A stretch of DNA of 64,000 nucleotides from Euphorbia lathyris (GCF_963576675.1 NC_088915.1:30223501-30287500), one strand, 5' to 3'. Positions 23,441 through 34,999 are shown, counted from the first letter of the stretch. Notes: generated by a model not told the origin, from the letters alone. Made by a program: numbers and translations.

Positions 23441-26016
23441 TGTCACATCCGTGTCCTTAATTTTAATTATTATAGCCTAATATTATGTTACACTATATTT
23501 ATTGATTGGAGAGTTAATTGGATATTATAGATATAGTTTGGAGACTAATTTCAAGTTTTAAGTGTAAAATTAAAAGTTCAGGGTAAGTTTTAAAGGAGAC
23601 TAGATCTTAGAGTGACCAAAATGGATATTATCCACTATTGGGAACGCAAATTACATACATCAAGGCATGCATTTCGTGCCATTCTCCAATACTCTTTTTT
23701 TGGAAGAATTCACAAAGGTTGTGATCATCTCCATCTCACCCTCTCCATTCAAACTCTCAAATATACCCAACGGCAATGATTATTTGATTTTCGGAGATTG
23801 AACCGTCCGATTGAGCTGAACTTTTTACAGTAGCTTCTAGACATTCTAATACACATTGTGGTCGGTGTGATTTTGATTTGGATATTCCTACATGGGGTTC
23901 GACCTAGGCAGATTATGGTGGTGGATTTGAGGTTTTAATATGTTTTTCTCTCAATTAGTGCTAAAGTAAGTAACTATCAACTACCCTTTAAAGTTTTTAT
24001 GTATATATATATATATGTATAAGTCACTCTATATTTTCCAGAAATTAAATTTTTATGGTGATTTTTGACATGTATTTGATTAATTGGAGTTTTTATGGTT
24101 TAGTTGTTAACATGAGCTTAAAGTTAAGTTTAAGTAATTATATATGTATTTGCATGTCAATTTCAATCTATAATATATGTTTATGTATATATGATTTAAG
24201 TTTGGTTTTGATGAACTTAGTATATTTGATTAATATTTGTGTAAGATTTGATATTTTGAAGAGTTAAAATTTAAAGAAAAGTGTGTTGAGAAACTTTATT
24301 GATAATTGATTTATGAACAATGTTATATTTATATATTAAGTGATTTTCTATAAATTTATTTCTCAAAGTAAATTTTAGTTTTAATTAAAGATTGTTAAAG
24401 TTGCAATTTTGATGAATTTATGATTTATTGAAATAAAGTATATTTTTAAATTATTTATTGATGATTTTAGTACAATAATGATTATGATGGAATATTTTAA
24501 AGAATTGATTGAGTAAAGGTGTTGATAAAACTTTATGATGTTTGTTTATGAGTTATATATATTTAGGTAAATAATTATAAAGTCCTTACGTTTTTTCTTA
24601 ACATACTAGTAGGTCCATCATATTATTATAAGGTCCTTAAGTTTTATTTTAATCAACTCTTTAGTCATTCTATCTGTTTTTGTAGATGAAAGTCTAAATG
24701 GCCCCTAGTTATTTATATAAAAAAAGCTTATCTTTTTAATGCCAAAATTTAATCTAAATAGTTTTAATAAAGTTTATAAAGTATGTATACACCACAATTT
24801 ATATAATGTCTTTAAACTAATATTAAATACTAATAAAAAAAATTAAAAATCATATTTTTTTCTTCATTTATAAAATTTATTAGAGATAAATAAAGATTAC
24901 TTTTTACAAAATTTATATAGTTTTGCTCATATTTTAATAATTTTTGAAATACTTTTCATTTATTTTTTAGTCAATAAATTTTTAGACAAATTATATAAAA
25001 TTCAATAAATTAATTAGTCAATATTATAGAGATTATATAGGAAAAAAGAAGAAAAAAACATAAAATAGGAAAAATAGATGTTTTATTATTAAAACATAAA
25101 GTAAAGGGTAATTTTGGTATTTTGAAATTTATTTTGTATAATTTGACCATTGACTCAAACATAAGGACTAAGGAGTTGATGAACACAAAAACTGAAGGAC
25201 TATATAATTATTTCTAAAAACAAATGGACTGACTAGTGTATTAAGTAAAAACTCATGGACCTTATAATTATTTACCCTATATATTTTGAGATATATATAT
25301 ATATATATTTCTGATTTTAAATTATATTATGAAATTATAATATTTTCAGTATCCATCAAGAGTAATCCGGGTAGGTGGTTTTTATTAAAGTCCGTATTTA
25401 GTGAGAAATACGGCCTGTGTACACAGTTGAAAGACCTATCGGGTATGGCAAAGAAGTGTTGAGTAAGACCACGGGGCTAGGCAAATTATGAGATATCTCG
25501 ATTCTATTATATTGTGGGGATTGATACATACGGGGATTATCTCTCAGATGGATACGGTCTATAAAGTATTTTATTGAGATACAGTTTATGCAGTATTTTA
25601 TTGAGATACAGTTTATAAAATATTTATTGAGATACAGTTTATGAAGTATTTATCGAATACGATTTATGAAGTACTCATCGAAATACGGTTTATGAAGTAG
25701 TTATTGATTTACGGTTGATTTGAGTAAATGGTTAATCGCAAACCTATTTATTATGTATAGTTGAGATTTTAAACAAATAAAATATATATAACTATTTTGG
25801 ATATGAGTTTTATATTAAGTGTTTTGATACAGTGATTTACGTTTTGACTATGTGTGGTATTTTGAGAAATGATAGCTATTTTAAATTGCATATTTAGTTA
25901 AAGATACTATTTTGAGTATTTTATTATGGTTTAATCCATAAAAAGATCATTTTTAAGAATATAAATTTTATGTGATGCATTTTGAGAATTTAATATATAT
26001 ATATATATATATATAT
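23441..26016 (+). mobile_element. LTR (chromovirus-like), left part, split by the 25.7 kb element
   Basis: Begins TGTCACATCCGTGTCC. It reads as AT-rich LTR sequence with three or four copies of a ~35 bp GAGATACAGTTTATGAAGTA phrase (25575-25700) and no protein. It stops in a (TA)n tract at 25992-26016 where the large element starts and resumes at 51668. Joined length is about 2.97 kb including the small element at 24565. The start resembles the reverse complement of the lone LTR at 36215-38122 (TGTAACATCCGTGT), suggesting the same broad LTR class. Confidence 0.75.
24556..25286. mobile_element. 713 bp non-autonomous inverted-repeat element with 9 bp target duplication
   Basis: Element at 24565-25277, flanked by TATATATTT at 24556-24564 and 25278-25286. 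The ends are ~130 bp inverted repeats: left AGGTAAATAATTATAAAGTCC..., right reverse complement GGGTAAATAATTATAAGGTCC..., both followed by a TACTTAA/TCTTAACATACTAGT-type block. The interior is AT-rich without coding content. The 9 bp duplication and long arms fit a Mutator-type MITE; the AT-rich flanks make the duplication less certain. Confidence 0.7.
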
Positions 26017-26937
26017 GGGGTTGGTTTTAATGGTGAGCACTAAATTATCTCCATGTGTGGTGAGCAATTAATATCCATTGGATCAAGATCTAATGGTCCA
26101 TAATTTAAGTTGGCATTTAATATTAAAAAGGTTTTACCTGCTGACATGTAGGTTGTAATTTAAAACCTTGTGCATTTTAAAAACCGAATTCTCTCTCATC
26201 AATTAATATCATCTTCTCTTTCTCTTTCTAAATTAATGCATAACGTTGAATTGTGCAACCAAAGGAATACGATTTCTCTCTCATGGCAGCCATTGACGAT
26301 GCTAAATCAACCTTAGGCAAACTTTTTTCGACCGGAATCAATCTCAGGCAGTGTCAAAATGATCGGAATTAATCTCAGGCAGTCTCAAAGTGATCGGAAT
26401 TAATCTCAGGCAGCCTCTATTCGACCAGAACTAATCTTAGTTTTAGATTAATCGTTTACCACTCTATTTCAATCCTCATTGATAAATAAATGGATTGAAA
26501 ATGCAATGTAAAAAAATGTTGTTTCGATATCATATTAGAGAATATACATAAGAGGTTGTCTTATTATCAATCAAATATGAAGCATAGCCGAAATTCCAGT
26601 CATCTGTGTCATTTGGATATGAGTAAATATTTGTGATAAGTAAACAATGTAAAACAAAATTGATGTATTATAATTTGGTGTTACCTTTTAGCGTATAGAA
26701 TATATTGTCAAACGAAGATGTCTTCTTATGTGTTAAATACTAAAAAGAAGATGTCTTCTATAGAATAATTCATATATACAAACTGTTATAAATTTGTGTT
26801 TAACACAGCCTGTGGAAATTGACACAACCAAATGATAATTAAACAAACATAAATTTGTAACACAGATTGATCGCCGAAACAATTGTTTTCACATAGTATG
26901 CCAAAAATATCTAGTTACTGTTTGTCAAAATATATAT
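26017..26937. other. Left terminal region of the large element
   Basis: No gene. Contains the terminal inverted repeat (26017-26070), a 31 bp tandem repeat in three copies (GGAATTAATCTCAGGCAGTC type, 26333-26427) and two copies of GAAGATGTCTTC (26714-26725, 26747-26758). It also holds the 3' flank of the phosphatase chimera. Confidence 0.6.
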
Positions 26938-29214
26938 TTACATTTGACAAAGTATTTTTTGCCATCTTCCATATGCCATAGCATAATCTATAGCTTGTTG
27001 CAGTTTAGCCATTCGCCCATCATCCTCTCGAATGGGATCTTGACCGATTCGTTCCCTCTGGATGAATTCTGCAACGTGTTGTGCGCGTGATAGTCTTTCC
27101 AAATAGGTTACAAAACCTCCATTTGGCTCTGCAAATTGCATTATTTTAGTTAGATGAACATTTTGGTAAATAAAGTACATAGATATTGACAGAAAGCTTT
27201 ACCTAGATAATTGTCCAATCTGTTCTTTGAATCAAATGTTGTGGGGTAGATGAAATTGTTTGGCTACAGAATCCAACAAATGAAATTATAATGCATCATA
27301 ATACAGGGTAATTGTAATAAAGATGGTACACTTACAGAATTCAGTAGTGACTTGTATGGTGAATCATCTATCAACACATTATTTGAAGCATTGAATTATG
27401 GATAGCTATCCCAAACATGCTTCAAATCTTTAAACATTATACATTTTTTATCACGGGGGCCAAATGTGACATTTGTTACAACACAATGCTCTTGACCCTG
27501 AAAATCAAACAGTGTAGTAAACTATTATATAGGAAACATGAATATTTCAATAGTTGATGTTGGAACGGAAAAGAATCCTAAAAGTTGGAAACAATTGTCT
27601 AACCCAAACAAACAACATTTGAACTTCATCAGCCAATGACATTCTAATTTTTGGAAGAATCTTGTCAATGTTTTTCCTGGAAAACACATAAAAAGACACT
27701 ATAATTATAAAGTATTCAATGAACTTAAGAAGAATGTAAAAAGAGGATCAAATGTTTAGAATTCAATGAACCTTATAAGAATGTGAAAAATACCTCATCT
27801 TTGATGACCAAATTGCAACCGTAAAATTATCAAAACAGAATTTCATGAATGGAGTGATATGTGGGCGATGGCGACCGGTTCGCGAGCATATAAGTACCCC
27901 ATTCAAGTCTAAAATCAGAAGCTTCTTCATTGTACAAGAGGGTGTCGGTAGTTCAGCTTCAGGATAAGTTAACAGCATCAGAACATTGCTGTCATCATCA
28001 ACTTTTTCCTCCATTGTTTTCTCCTTTTCTGGCTGCTCCACCGTCCGGAATACAATCCCATACTCATCCTCCTCTTCTTCGTCAGACTCTTCGGGTCTTG
28101 GCTCATCAGCCTCTAACGTATCCTCTGAACCCTCCATCTCCACACCACCCATCCCAACATCTTCATCTTCAAAATCAAAACAATCCATCCCAACATCCAG
28201 ACTTTCTATGTCATCATCCACAGGCCCATCGCCTTCCAGCTCAACCTCAACATCCTCGTCATTCCCCACGTTCCTTAAATATGTTTTTTTTATCAAACAC
28301 AATTTCATCTTCAGCTCTGACAAATTTGGAAAGGACCCAGCCTCTATTACTCGTCATAGTTGCCATACTTAACAAGTATAGAGCATCCATGAGATTTGTA
28401 TTGACTGACCGGTTATCCCTCACAGTCACAAGAACATTGTAATGTTCAAAGACTACCGTCAAAAGATTACCATAAGGTAGATGGATTTTCCTTTGACGGT
28501 CTTCTTAACCGCTATGAACCTGTTCAGTATGTGATAGATAATCTGTTGAGCAAAATTCATCTGTTTCCCCTTTAACAGATGCCACAAAATAATCCTTTCG
28601 GCTAATGGGCATTTTTCCCTGCTACCATACTTAGGTAGCAGTGTTTTTATCACCACTTGACGTAAAAATTGGGCATGAGCCGTCATGTTTATCGTGGCAA
28701 TGGGTAAACCAGACTCGTGTAGGACTTCCTTTATGAAATGGGTATCATTATACCCCTCCCATTCTATTTTTTTATCAGCTGGGTTTTTAATGCAAAACCC
28801 ATCCTCAACCGAAGGCATATCAAAAAGTTCATTTAACAAAGCAGTGTCTATTTTGATCTTAACGTTTTTTACACTAGAAGATATCTCTGTTCCCCTGTTA
28901 TTCCTATGAAGGTTTCTATAGAATTCCTTAACCAATTCATCGTATGTGTTGACTTTAAGAGTCAACAATTTCCTCAATTTTAAATGCTCAATGTAAGGAG
29001 AAACATCAAAATCGATTTTTTTCAGGGATTCAATATCAACGGGCATACCTTTGAGCACAGGCATACTATCCAGCTTCGCCACTCTATCTCTGGTACTAGA
29101 TGTTCCGGCATTGCAAGTTCTATGCCTTTTTACAGCCTTGTTCTTCCTCTTAGGTTGCAATGTCTGCTTCCCCTTGCTTCGTGAACCAGCTGTACTCTGT
29201 CTTGTCTTAACCAT
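26938..29214 (-). pseudogene. Chimeric gene: plant-transposon domain + acidic linker + FCP1-like HAD phosphatase (broken)
   Basis: From ATG 29214: a basic start, then a domain matching by eye the 'putative plant transposon protein' family (ELVKEFYRNL; LLNELFDMPS; LLPKYGSREKCPLAERIILW; LPYGNLLTVVFEHYNV). An Asp/Glu-rich linker follows, then an FCP1-type HAD domain: LLILDLNGVL (second Asp of DxD replaced by Asn, as recalled for this plant subfamily), FCFDNFTVAIWSSK, LIDDSPYKSLLN. Exons after the first: 27676-27604, 27497-27336, 27263-27203, 27128-26938, with GT-AG sites. Lesions: frameshifts in A runs at 28486-28489 and 28284-28291, and TAA 27398-27396 between SYP and FNASN. The frames abut without an intron, so the fusion looks original. 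Known FCP1-type enzymes dephosphorylate phosphoproteins; activity here is unlikely. Confidence 0.75.
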
Positions 29215-29924
29215 TGGAGCTTGAAATTGGAGCTTGAAATTTGAAGATTTAGAAATGAAGGATGATAAGAAAATCTGTGTAGTGGTAAGGAAAAATCGAT
29301 GCCGTCGGTGATGAAGTTAGGTTTCGGTATTGGGAATTTGTCGAGGATTTTGATCGGAAACAATGGCGTTCCTATTTCTCCAGGATTAAACAAACCCCAT
29401 ATAACACGTGTTACAATTTAATTCGAGAGAAGTATCACTAAGACGGTCTACTGTAGCGGTAAGTTTGGTGATCTAAACAAGCCGACCCGTTTTCGACCCC
29501 AACGTCGCGCTCCTTTTTGTATTTTTTCGCAGATTATTATATAAACACGTTAAAACATATTAATTAGCAATCGCATTAGTAAATGTTCGTAGATCAATTG
29601 GTTAGCAACTACCATAAAAATCATTTGGTCCTGTGTTCGAAACCGGCCAGTGGTATTTTTTTTAATTGGTTTTAAAAATTATTTTAAATGCATTTTTAAA
29701 AAGAAATAACAATTAGAAGACGTCTTCTTATTTGTACTTATTTATAATGCATCCAAATTAGCTACTTTTTGAAAATTATCACTTTTAATCGTTCGAATTG
29801 GGTATTTATATTCAAATTATTTTGTTAATTAATTAAACGTCTTGTTTATATACATTTTATTTTAATGCATTAATTTATAATTCATTCAACTCAGGTATTA
29901 CTTGCAAATTATAGTTTGATAATT
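29215..29924. other. Upstream region of the chimeric gene
   Basis: AT-rich, no gene. Holds a tRNA-like module (29592-29655, A-box-like TAGATCAATTGGTTAGCA and B-box-like TGTGTTCGAAACC) and the palindrome GAAGACGTCTTC at 29716-29727. No clear TATA box. Confidence 0.5.
29592..29655 (+). repeat. tRNA-like module 1
   Basis: TAGATCAATTGGTTAGCA resembles a tRNA D-arm / Pol III A box and TGTGTTCGAAACC a B box, about 35 bases apart. It lacks a full acceptor stem, so it is a tRNA-derived remnant and not a tRNA gene. Confidence 0.5.
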
Positions 29925-30078
29925 AAGGTAAAGTCTATTGTTACTTTGTTTTTAACAAGGTAACTCTTGCTTTGTGTGTTTTCACTATTGGATTAATTTT
30001 CTAATCCATCATCCAATGGTGAAAACACACCAAGTAATGGTACTTTGTCAAAAACAAAGTAACCATAGAAGGCACCTT
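29925..30078. mobile_element. Fold-back MITE, copy 1 (~154 bp)
   Basis: Almost the whole element is one inverted repeat: AAGGTAAAGTCTATTGTTAC... against ...GTAACCATAGAAGGCACCTT, with inner arms GTGTTTTCACTATTGGATTA / TAATCC..ATCCAATGGTGAAAACAC. The second family copy is at 54636-54791. Flanks GATAATT / GATATTA suggest an imperfect target duplication. Non-coding. Confidence 0.75.
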
Positions 30079-30367
30079 GATATTAAATGTATTTTTTTAT
30101 GAATTAATATTTGGTATTATATGAATGGTTAATTTTTTGTAAAAATTAGCAATTGTTATCATTATAATACAAATTGAAATATATGTAACCTAGGTATTAC
30201 TTGAAAACTAAGTTATCATCCAATAATGAAACTAAGAAATAAAATATTGAAAATCAATGTTTCATATATATTATTGAAATTTAATGTCTTACAGTAAGTC
30301 AAGACACACATAATTAAGAATATGAAACTTATTAAAGCATTTTTCACAATCAAATGCTTTTGTGGAT

Positions 30368-30856
30368 CTACATCTTCTTGTCTTTCCCTTTATCCAGCTT
30401 CTCGTCATTAGTTTCCATCTCCTGATAATCTGACTCCAAACAAAGACGCATTGAATCATGCAAAATATCTAAGGATACGACGATGGACTTGATGCATGTT
30501 AAGAATTCAGCTGTATATTGACGCATATGTTTCTTGACACACTTTTGAACAGCATCTTCAATTTGATTTATCGGAAATGGAGTAGCACCCAACGGATTAA
30601 CACCGTCATCAGTCTTCCCAATAATAAGCTTCCTGGATGTATTCCCTTCCTTCACACCCAACTTTTGCTGACCCTTTTTCTTCTTTTGCGACGAAGGCCC
30701 CACTGATTCTTTTTTAGACTTTTCTACTTTTATTTTTTTGAGTGGAGAAATTCCTTCATTAGGATCATCTTCAAATAGGCATGGATGGAAATTGTCTTAA
30801 TTTTTGGAAGGCTCTTTGGAAGGCTCTGCTGAATCGTCCAGTATTACCAAGTCCAT
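30368..30856 (-). pseudogene. Small Lys-rich helical protein, family member 1 (one nonsense codon)
   Basis: From ATG 30856 the frame runs to TAG-type stop at 30368 with one interruption, TAA 30799-30797 after 19 residues; total about 162 codons. The N-terminal half is Lys-rich (PLKKIKVEKSKKES; SSQKKKKGQQK). The C-terminal half (FLTCIKSIVVSLDILHDSMR...LESDYQEMETNDEKL) aligns by eye with the other two small proteins at 31221 and 32695. A TATA box CTATATAAAT is at 30910-30901, 45 bases upstream. It is divergently arranged with the gene at 31221, sharing a ~360 bp promoter region. Function unknown. An internal GTG at 30703 is not a likely start. Could still be expressed if the first exon is different. 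Confidence 0.55.
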
Positions 30857-30900
30857 ATTTTAAGAGCGAGTATAACATTTCGAGAGCCTTACATACTCCT

Positions 30901-30910
30901 ATTTATATAG
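30901..30910 (-). promoter_or_regulatory. TATA box of small helical gene 1
   Basis: CTATATAAAT on the minus strand, 45 bases before ATG 30856. Confidence 0.6.
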
Positions 30911-31150
30911 AAAATTTCGAAATTAATGTACTTAATTTATAAAGTCTATTCATAATCACACTTAAATACAGAGACGTCTTTTCATTAGATGTATCCGTTT
31001 TGTATTCAATGTATTAATATTTTTTTTAAATGCCATTATGTTGGTATGGTAAATGTAACTGAATACAGATCGTATTGGATTCAATGTATTCGTGAAATAA
31101 AAGCAGTTTTCAGTTACATGTAGTGTGCATTTGAAAAGGTGTGTTAATCT

Positions 31151-31160
31151 ATATAAATAG
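31151..31160 (+). promoter_or_regulatory. TATA box of small helical gene 2
   Basis: ATATAAATAG, about 60 bases before ATG 31221, the same spacing class as the TATA box of gene 1. Confidence 0.65.
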
Positions 31161-31220
31161 TCTCTTACCATGCATACCATTTCACATATCACTATCAAAG
31201 TGTTGTAATCACTGATAAAT

Positions 31221-31562
31221 ATGTCAGGAGAGAATCTTGGTAACGTGGCAGGTGAGTCCTCAGGTAAAAAGAGAAAGACGTGCGAAGATAGTGAGGGTAG
31301 TGATGATACTCAATTGGGAGTTTATTATGAAAGTGTTCTAAATGGAGTACAAGTTGCACTCAAGCGCGGAGACAAGGATGAAATCCTAAAATTCATGAAA
31401 GTTGTTTCATCTGCATTAGTGTTTCTCTCTGATTCAATGGCTGATTATTTTGAGTCAAAAATGGAGGAGAATGAGAAATTGGTGAAGAAGCTGGAAGATC
31501 TGAAGGCAAAAATTAATGCTGCACATAATGTGAATGTGGATTTAAGAATAGATAAACTGTGA
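31221..31562 (+). CDS. Small coiled-coil protein, family member 2 (113 residues)
   Basis: Intact frame from ATG 31221 to TGA 31560-31562. The N-terminus is Ser/Gly-rich with a basic KKRK patch; residues ~35-110 are predicted helical, with a heptad-like C-terminus (SKMEENEKLVKKLEDLKAKI). It aligns with the protein at 32695-33015 over about 60 residues (shared GD.D.I..FM.V..SA, A.Y..S..EE.E.L). A TATA box lies 60 bases upstream. Not a known family to me. Independent promoter and intact frame argue it is real; small size and lack of database check limit confidence. Possible roles (partner of the transposase, structural accessory) are speculation. Confidence 0.65.
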   Translation: MSGENLGNVAGESSGKKRKTCEDSEGSDDTQLGVYYESVLNGVQVALKRGDKDEILKFMKVVSSALVFLSDSMADYFESKMEENEKLVKKLEDLKAKINAAHNVNVDLRIDKL

Positions 31563-32265
31563 TGTTTTTGTCTTTTACTTTATTTTATTGTTTTTTTATG
31601 GATCTTTTTTGTTGTTGTTTTACTTATGTTTACACAGTTCTTTTTCATTTTCAATAATAGTACTATGATTTTCTCTATCATCACAATCTCACTAATATTG
31701 AAATATTATGTTTTTTTTATATTTATTAAGTGTAAATTATTGATGTCAAAATTAAGGTTTATATTATGTTAAATCAATCAAATATAATTAAACTTTTCAT
31801 GTTAAACCAATTATATAACGAATTGTAATATGAAGAAACAGATGTTTTAGGTATTTCCAAATTATATTTGAGTAGAATAATATTTTGACAACCCAAAAAA
31901 AAAAATTGAGCTACGGAAAAAAATTAGTTCATAAAATTACACCTACGATATCCTTTATTAAATATTAATTATTACAAATCTTAATTAAATATAATTAAAC
32001 TTTTCATGTTAAACCGACTATATCACGAGATTATAATGTACTTCAAAATTACAAGTTTTTAGATGTAATATGAAGTAACAGATGTTTTAGGTATTTCCAA
32101 ATTATACTTGTTTCACTACACAATTAATTTAACAATTTAAGCACCAACACATTTTCATTATCCATATGCAAATCGTACTTTAAAATTACAAGTTTTTAGA
32201 TGTAATATGAAAAAACGGATATTTTAAGTATTTACAAATTTTATTGCCTCACTACACATAAAATA
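31563..32265. other. AT-rich spacer with short duplicated blocks
   Basis: No gene. A ~60 bp block (ATGTAATATGAAGAAACAGA / TATTTCCAAATTATA) occurs in three diverged forms near 31830, 32065 and 32195. Confidence 0.5.
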
Positions 32266-32548
32266 GAGAAAAGCTATCCGGATAGAATTTATCCGGATAG
32301 AAGGGATAGAAAAAAAATCCTACCAAAATGCCCTTTTGAAATATTTTTATTTTGTTTATTTTTATATTCTATTAATGATTCAATACTACTAGTACATTAA
32401 ATACTATTTTAGTTTGTGAGTTCCCATGACTACAAATATATAAACGAAAATATAATTTTATTTTATGAAGGGTAATTATGATATTTTAACTCATTCTATC
32501 CATTCTCTCCCCATTTTTTCTATCCATTTAGCAGTGTCCCATAAAATA
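32257..32548. mobile_element. 274 bp MITE with perfect 9 bp target duplication
   Basis: CATAAAATA occurs at 32257-32265 and 32540-32548. The element between (32266-32539) has short imperfect inverted ends (GAGAAAAGCTATCCGGATAGA; reverse complement of right end GGACACTGCTAAATGGATAGA). A 9 bp duplication fits the Mutator type. AT-rich, non-coding. Confidence 0.65.
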
Positions 32549-32694
32549 TACTCAAATCAAATATACTCTTAAATGCAATTATTAATATAAACTTCAGTAG
32601 ATAAGAAATTATTTTGCATTAAAATAAAAACTGTGTTTACGGTATCTCACAAAACAACAATATTAAACAAAGCAAACATAACATGTGTAGTTGA

Positions 32695-33015
32695 CTATTC
32701 CAACCTATCCAATACTTTGTTCATCTTGTTAAAAGCCTTCAACGTCTCCTTCGCCTCCTCAACTTCATCCTTCAACTCCTCAATCTCTTCCAATTCGGAT
32801 TTTATATATTTAGCCGCTGACTCATACATCAATTTTGTGGCAGATGCAATCACCTGCATGAAGTCTATTATTGAATCTGCATCTCCTTCCACGAATGAAT
32901 CATTAAAACTTGTAATCATGTTTGAAAAATCAGCCAATGCTTTTGTGGCATCGGTATCAGTAACATCATCCTTCTCTCCCATAATGTTTCCAATCTGCTT
33001 TTCAAACTTATCCAT
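32695..33015 (-). CDS. Small coiled-coil protein, family member 3 (106 residues)
   Basis: Intact frame from ATG 33015 to the stop at 32695. Acidic and helical throughout: EGDADSIIDFMQVIASATK, then AAKYIKSELEEIEELKDEVE, which is a strong coiled coil. It aligns by eye with family member 2 and less closely with member 1. A TATA-like TAGTATAAAT is at 33120-33111, about 97 bases upstream, and a GAAGACGTCTTT palindrome is at 33243. Unknown function; intact frame and shared layout support it as a genuine gene of the large element. Confidence 0.65.
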   Translation of the reverse strand: MDKFEKQIGNIMGEKDDVTDTDATKALADFSNMITSFNDSFVEGDADSIIDFMQVIASATKLMYESAAKYIKSELEEIEELKDEVEEAKETLKAFNKMNKVLDRLE

Positions 33016-33110
33016 ATAATATGAATTATATTTGAAGATGAAATGATAAATGATTGATAAACTTTGATAGCCAATGTTATACTTTAAATGATTTCCATCG
33101 ATTCAAGCTT

Positions 33111-33120
33111 ATTTATACTA
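33111..33120 (-). promoter_or_regulatory. TATA-like box of small helical gene 3
   Basis: TAGTATAAAT on the minus strand, about 97 bases before ATG 33015. Confidence 0.45.
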
Positions 33121-33721
33121 CTACTAAAAATTCTTTTCAAATTTCTTGCATACAATAATAAATGCAATGTCGATTTTATGCCATTAATATGACAGTATAA
33201 TAAATGCATGATAAGTTAAAAATTTGAAACGAAAGAATACTGGAAGACGTCTTTTAATTATTTTCTGTCTTTATATGATGCATCTGTCTGAATTATTGAA
33301 TATAGATTCATTATGGATATCGTGTAATCATATCTTCTAGTTAAATTATTATTACTATATTACTTGTTTAAGTTATTACTAGTATATTCAATAATGGAGA
33401 ATGGGAGATGACTGATGTAACTGGTCATCCTCAATTATTTTACCACTTTTATACGTAAAGAGTTGCAGCCTTTTTTTGATATTCCTTTCATTGATGATGG
33501 GAAACTGAAGAGTCTCCAACTGCATTGACATTTACATATAAATAACTGAAATGAAACTCTTTTCTGTGTTATGTATTCTAAAAAAAACTATTAAACTACT
33601 TGTGGAGAATCCACAAATTAGGCGAGACATATATACCTTCAAGAGAAGAAAAAATGTTTGAAGAACTAATGTCTAAACTTTCTGGGCTGCAATAATTACT
33701 CATTTGTATAATTGTACCCCA

Positions 33722-33804
33722 GGGAGCTTTGACATCAGTTGAGCAAACATTTATGTATTGGTTGATTTCATCAGGGAGCTTTGACATCAGTTGATTTCAT
33801 CTTT
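33722..33804 (+). repeat. Short direct duplication
   Basis: GGGAGCTTTGACATCAGTTG occurs at 33722 and again at 33774, each followed by TTGATTTCATC after a variable gap. Confidence 0.8.
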
Positions 33805-33806
33805 TC

Positions 33807-34155
33807 TTTTCTTTTAATTTGCTTATTTTCTTATTTGGGTGATTGATTATTTATTCATTTGGGTTTTGTTTCGGGTTATTGATTATTTATTCATTTGGGT
33901 TTTGTTTATCTGGTCGAAAGGGGTGCCGACGTATTCTGGACGTCTTCTTCCACTTTGATTCCATGTTAGCATTTAAACATGTTTTCTTTTAATTTGCTTA
34001 TGTTCTTATTTGGGTGATTGATTATTTATTCATTTGGGTTTTGTTTCGGGTTATTGATTATTTATTCATTTGGGTTTTGTTTATCTGGTCGAAAGGGGTG
34101 CCGACGTATTCTGGATGTCTTCTACCACTTTGATTCCATGTTAGCAGTTGAACAT
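33807..34155 (+). repeat. 175 bp tandem duplication
   Basis: Two nearly identical units, 33807-33981 and 33982-34155, both containing TTATTTGGGTGATTGATTAT and GGGGTGCCGACGTATTCTGG followed by ACGTCTTC or ATGTCTTC. Within each unit ATTGATTATTTATTCATTTG is itself doubled. Confidence 0.9.
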
Positions 34156-34244
34156 GCTACTTCAATTCCCCTCATAACCAAGGTTCCCATTTTAGGCATT
34201 TTTATATACAACACAATAATCTCAAATAATTTGTTGTTAATCTT

Positions 34245-34320
34245 AGTAGTAATAGCCCCTTGTCCAGTTGGTAAAACAAATTCCCCTTGAAATAAATGAT
34301 CATGTGTTCGAATCACCTTA
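34245..34320 (+). repeat. tRNA-like module 2
   Basis: TAGCCCCTTGTCCAGTTGGTAAAACA, then CATGTGTTCGAATCACC. A-box and B-box-like blocks at tRNA-like spacing. GAAGACGTCTTC follows at 34411-34422. Similar single B-box phrase at 34690. Confidence 0.5.
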
Positions 34321-34999
34321 TTTTGGCAAGTATTATTTTAATTCGAACAAGTATGTATTTATTATTATTATTATTATTGAAACCTTAATTATAGTTGAAT
34401 CAATATATGAGAAGACGTCTTCCTATGTCCGTAAATATACACGTTTGATATGAATGAGTTCCGAATTGCATTTAATGTATTTGTGAAGTCAATGCATTCG
34501 AAAATAGAGCTATTAATTACTACTAAACTAATTGATTAACAAACCAATAATATAACAAAATCTAACTAATTTACTACTATTATTATTAGTTTAGGCTAAG
34601 GTTACGTGAGGTAAAAAAATAATTATTAAATAAATTATTGATTAAATATGACAACCATATTGTCATGTTCCCCTTGAATCTTATGGTCATGTGTTCGATT
34701 CCCATTTTCAGCAAATTTCTTTGTTTATTGATTTTGATTAAATTTGGACAACCATATTGTCAAAGTTGTATGCAACTTTTTTAATATAAGATACTCTGAA
34801 ATAATAATATTAGTAATATAATAAAAAAGGAACATTAATTGTAATTGAATTAATGTAATATATTTAGAAGGCAATAAAACCTTTTTTTTATATAGAAGGC
34901 AATAAGACCTTAATTGCACATGAAATACAGAAAATATTATTAAAACAAAAGAATTAAAAAGTCGCCTTAGATAAATCGGTGTAAACATAAACAGAAATA

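Noticed and set aside
34018..34290. 90-residue hydrophobic frame
   Set aside because: Arises from the 175 bp tandem duplication and AT-rich sequence.
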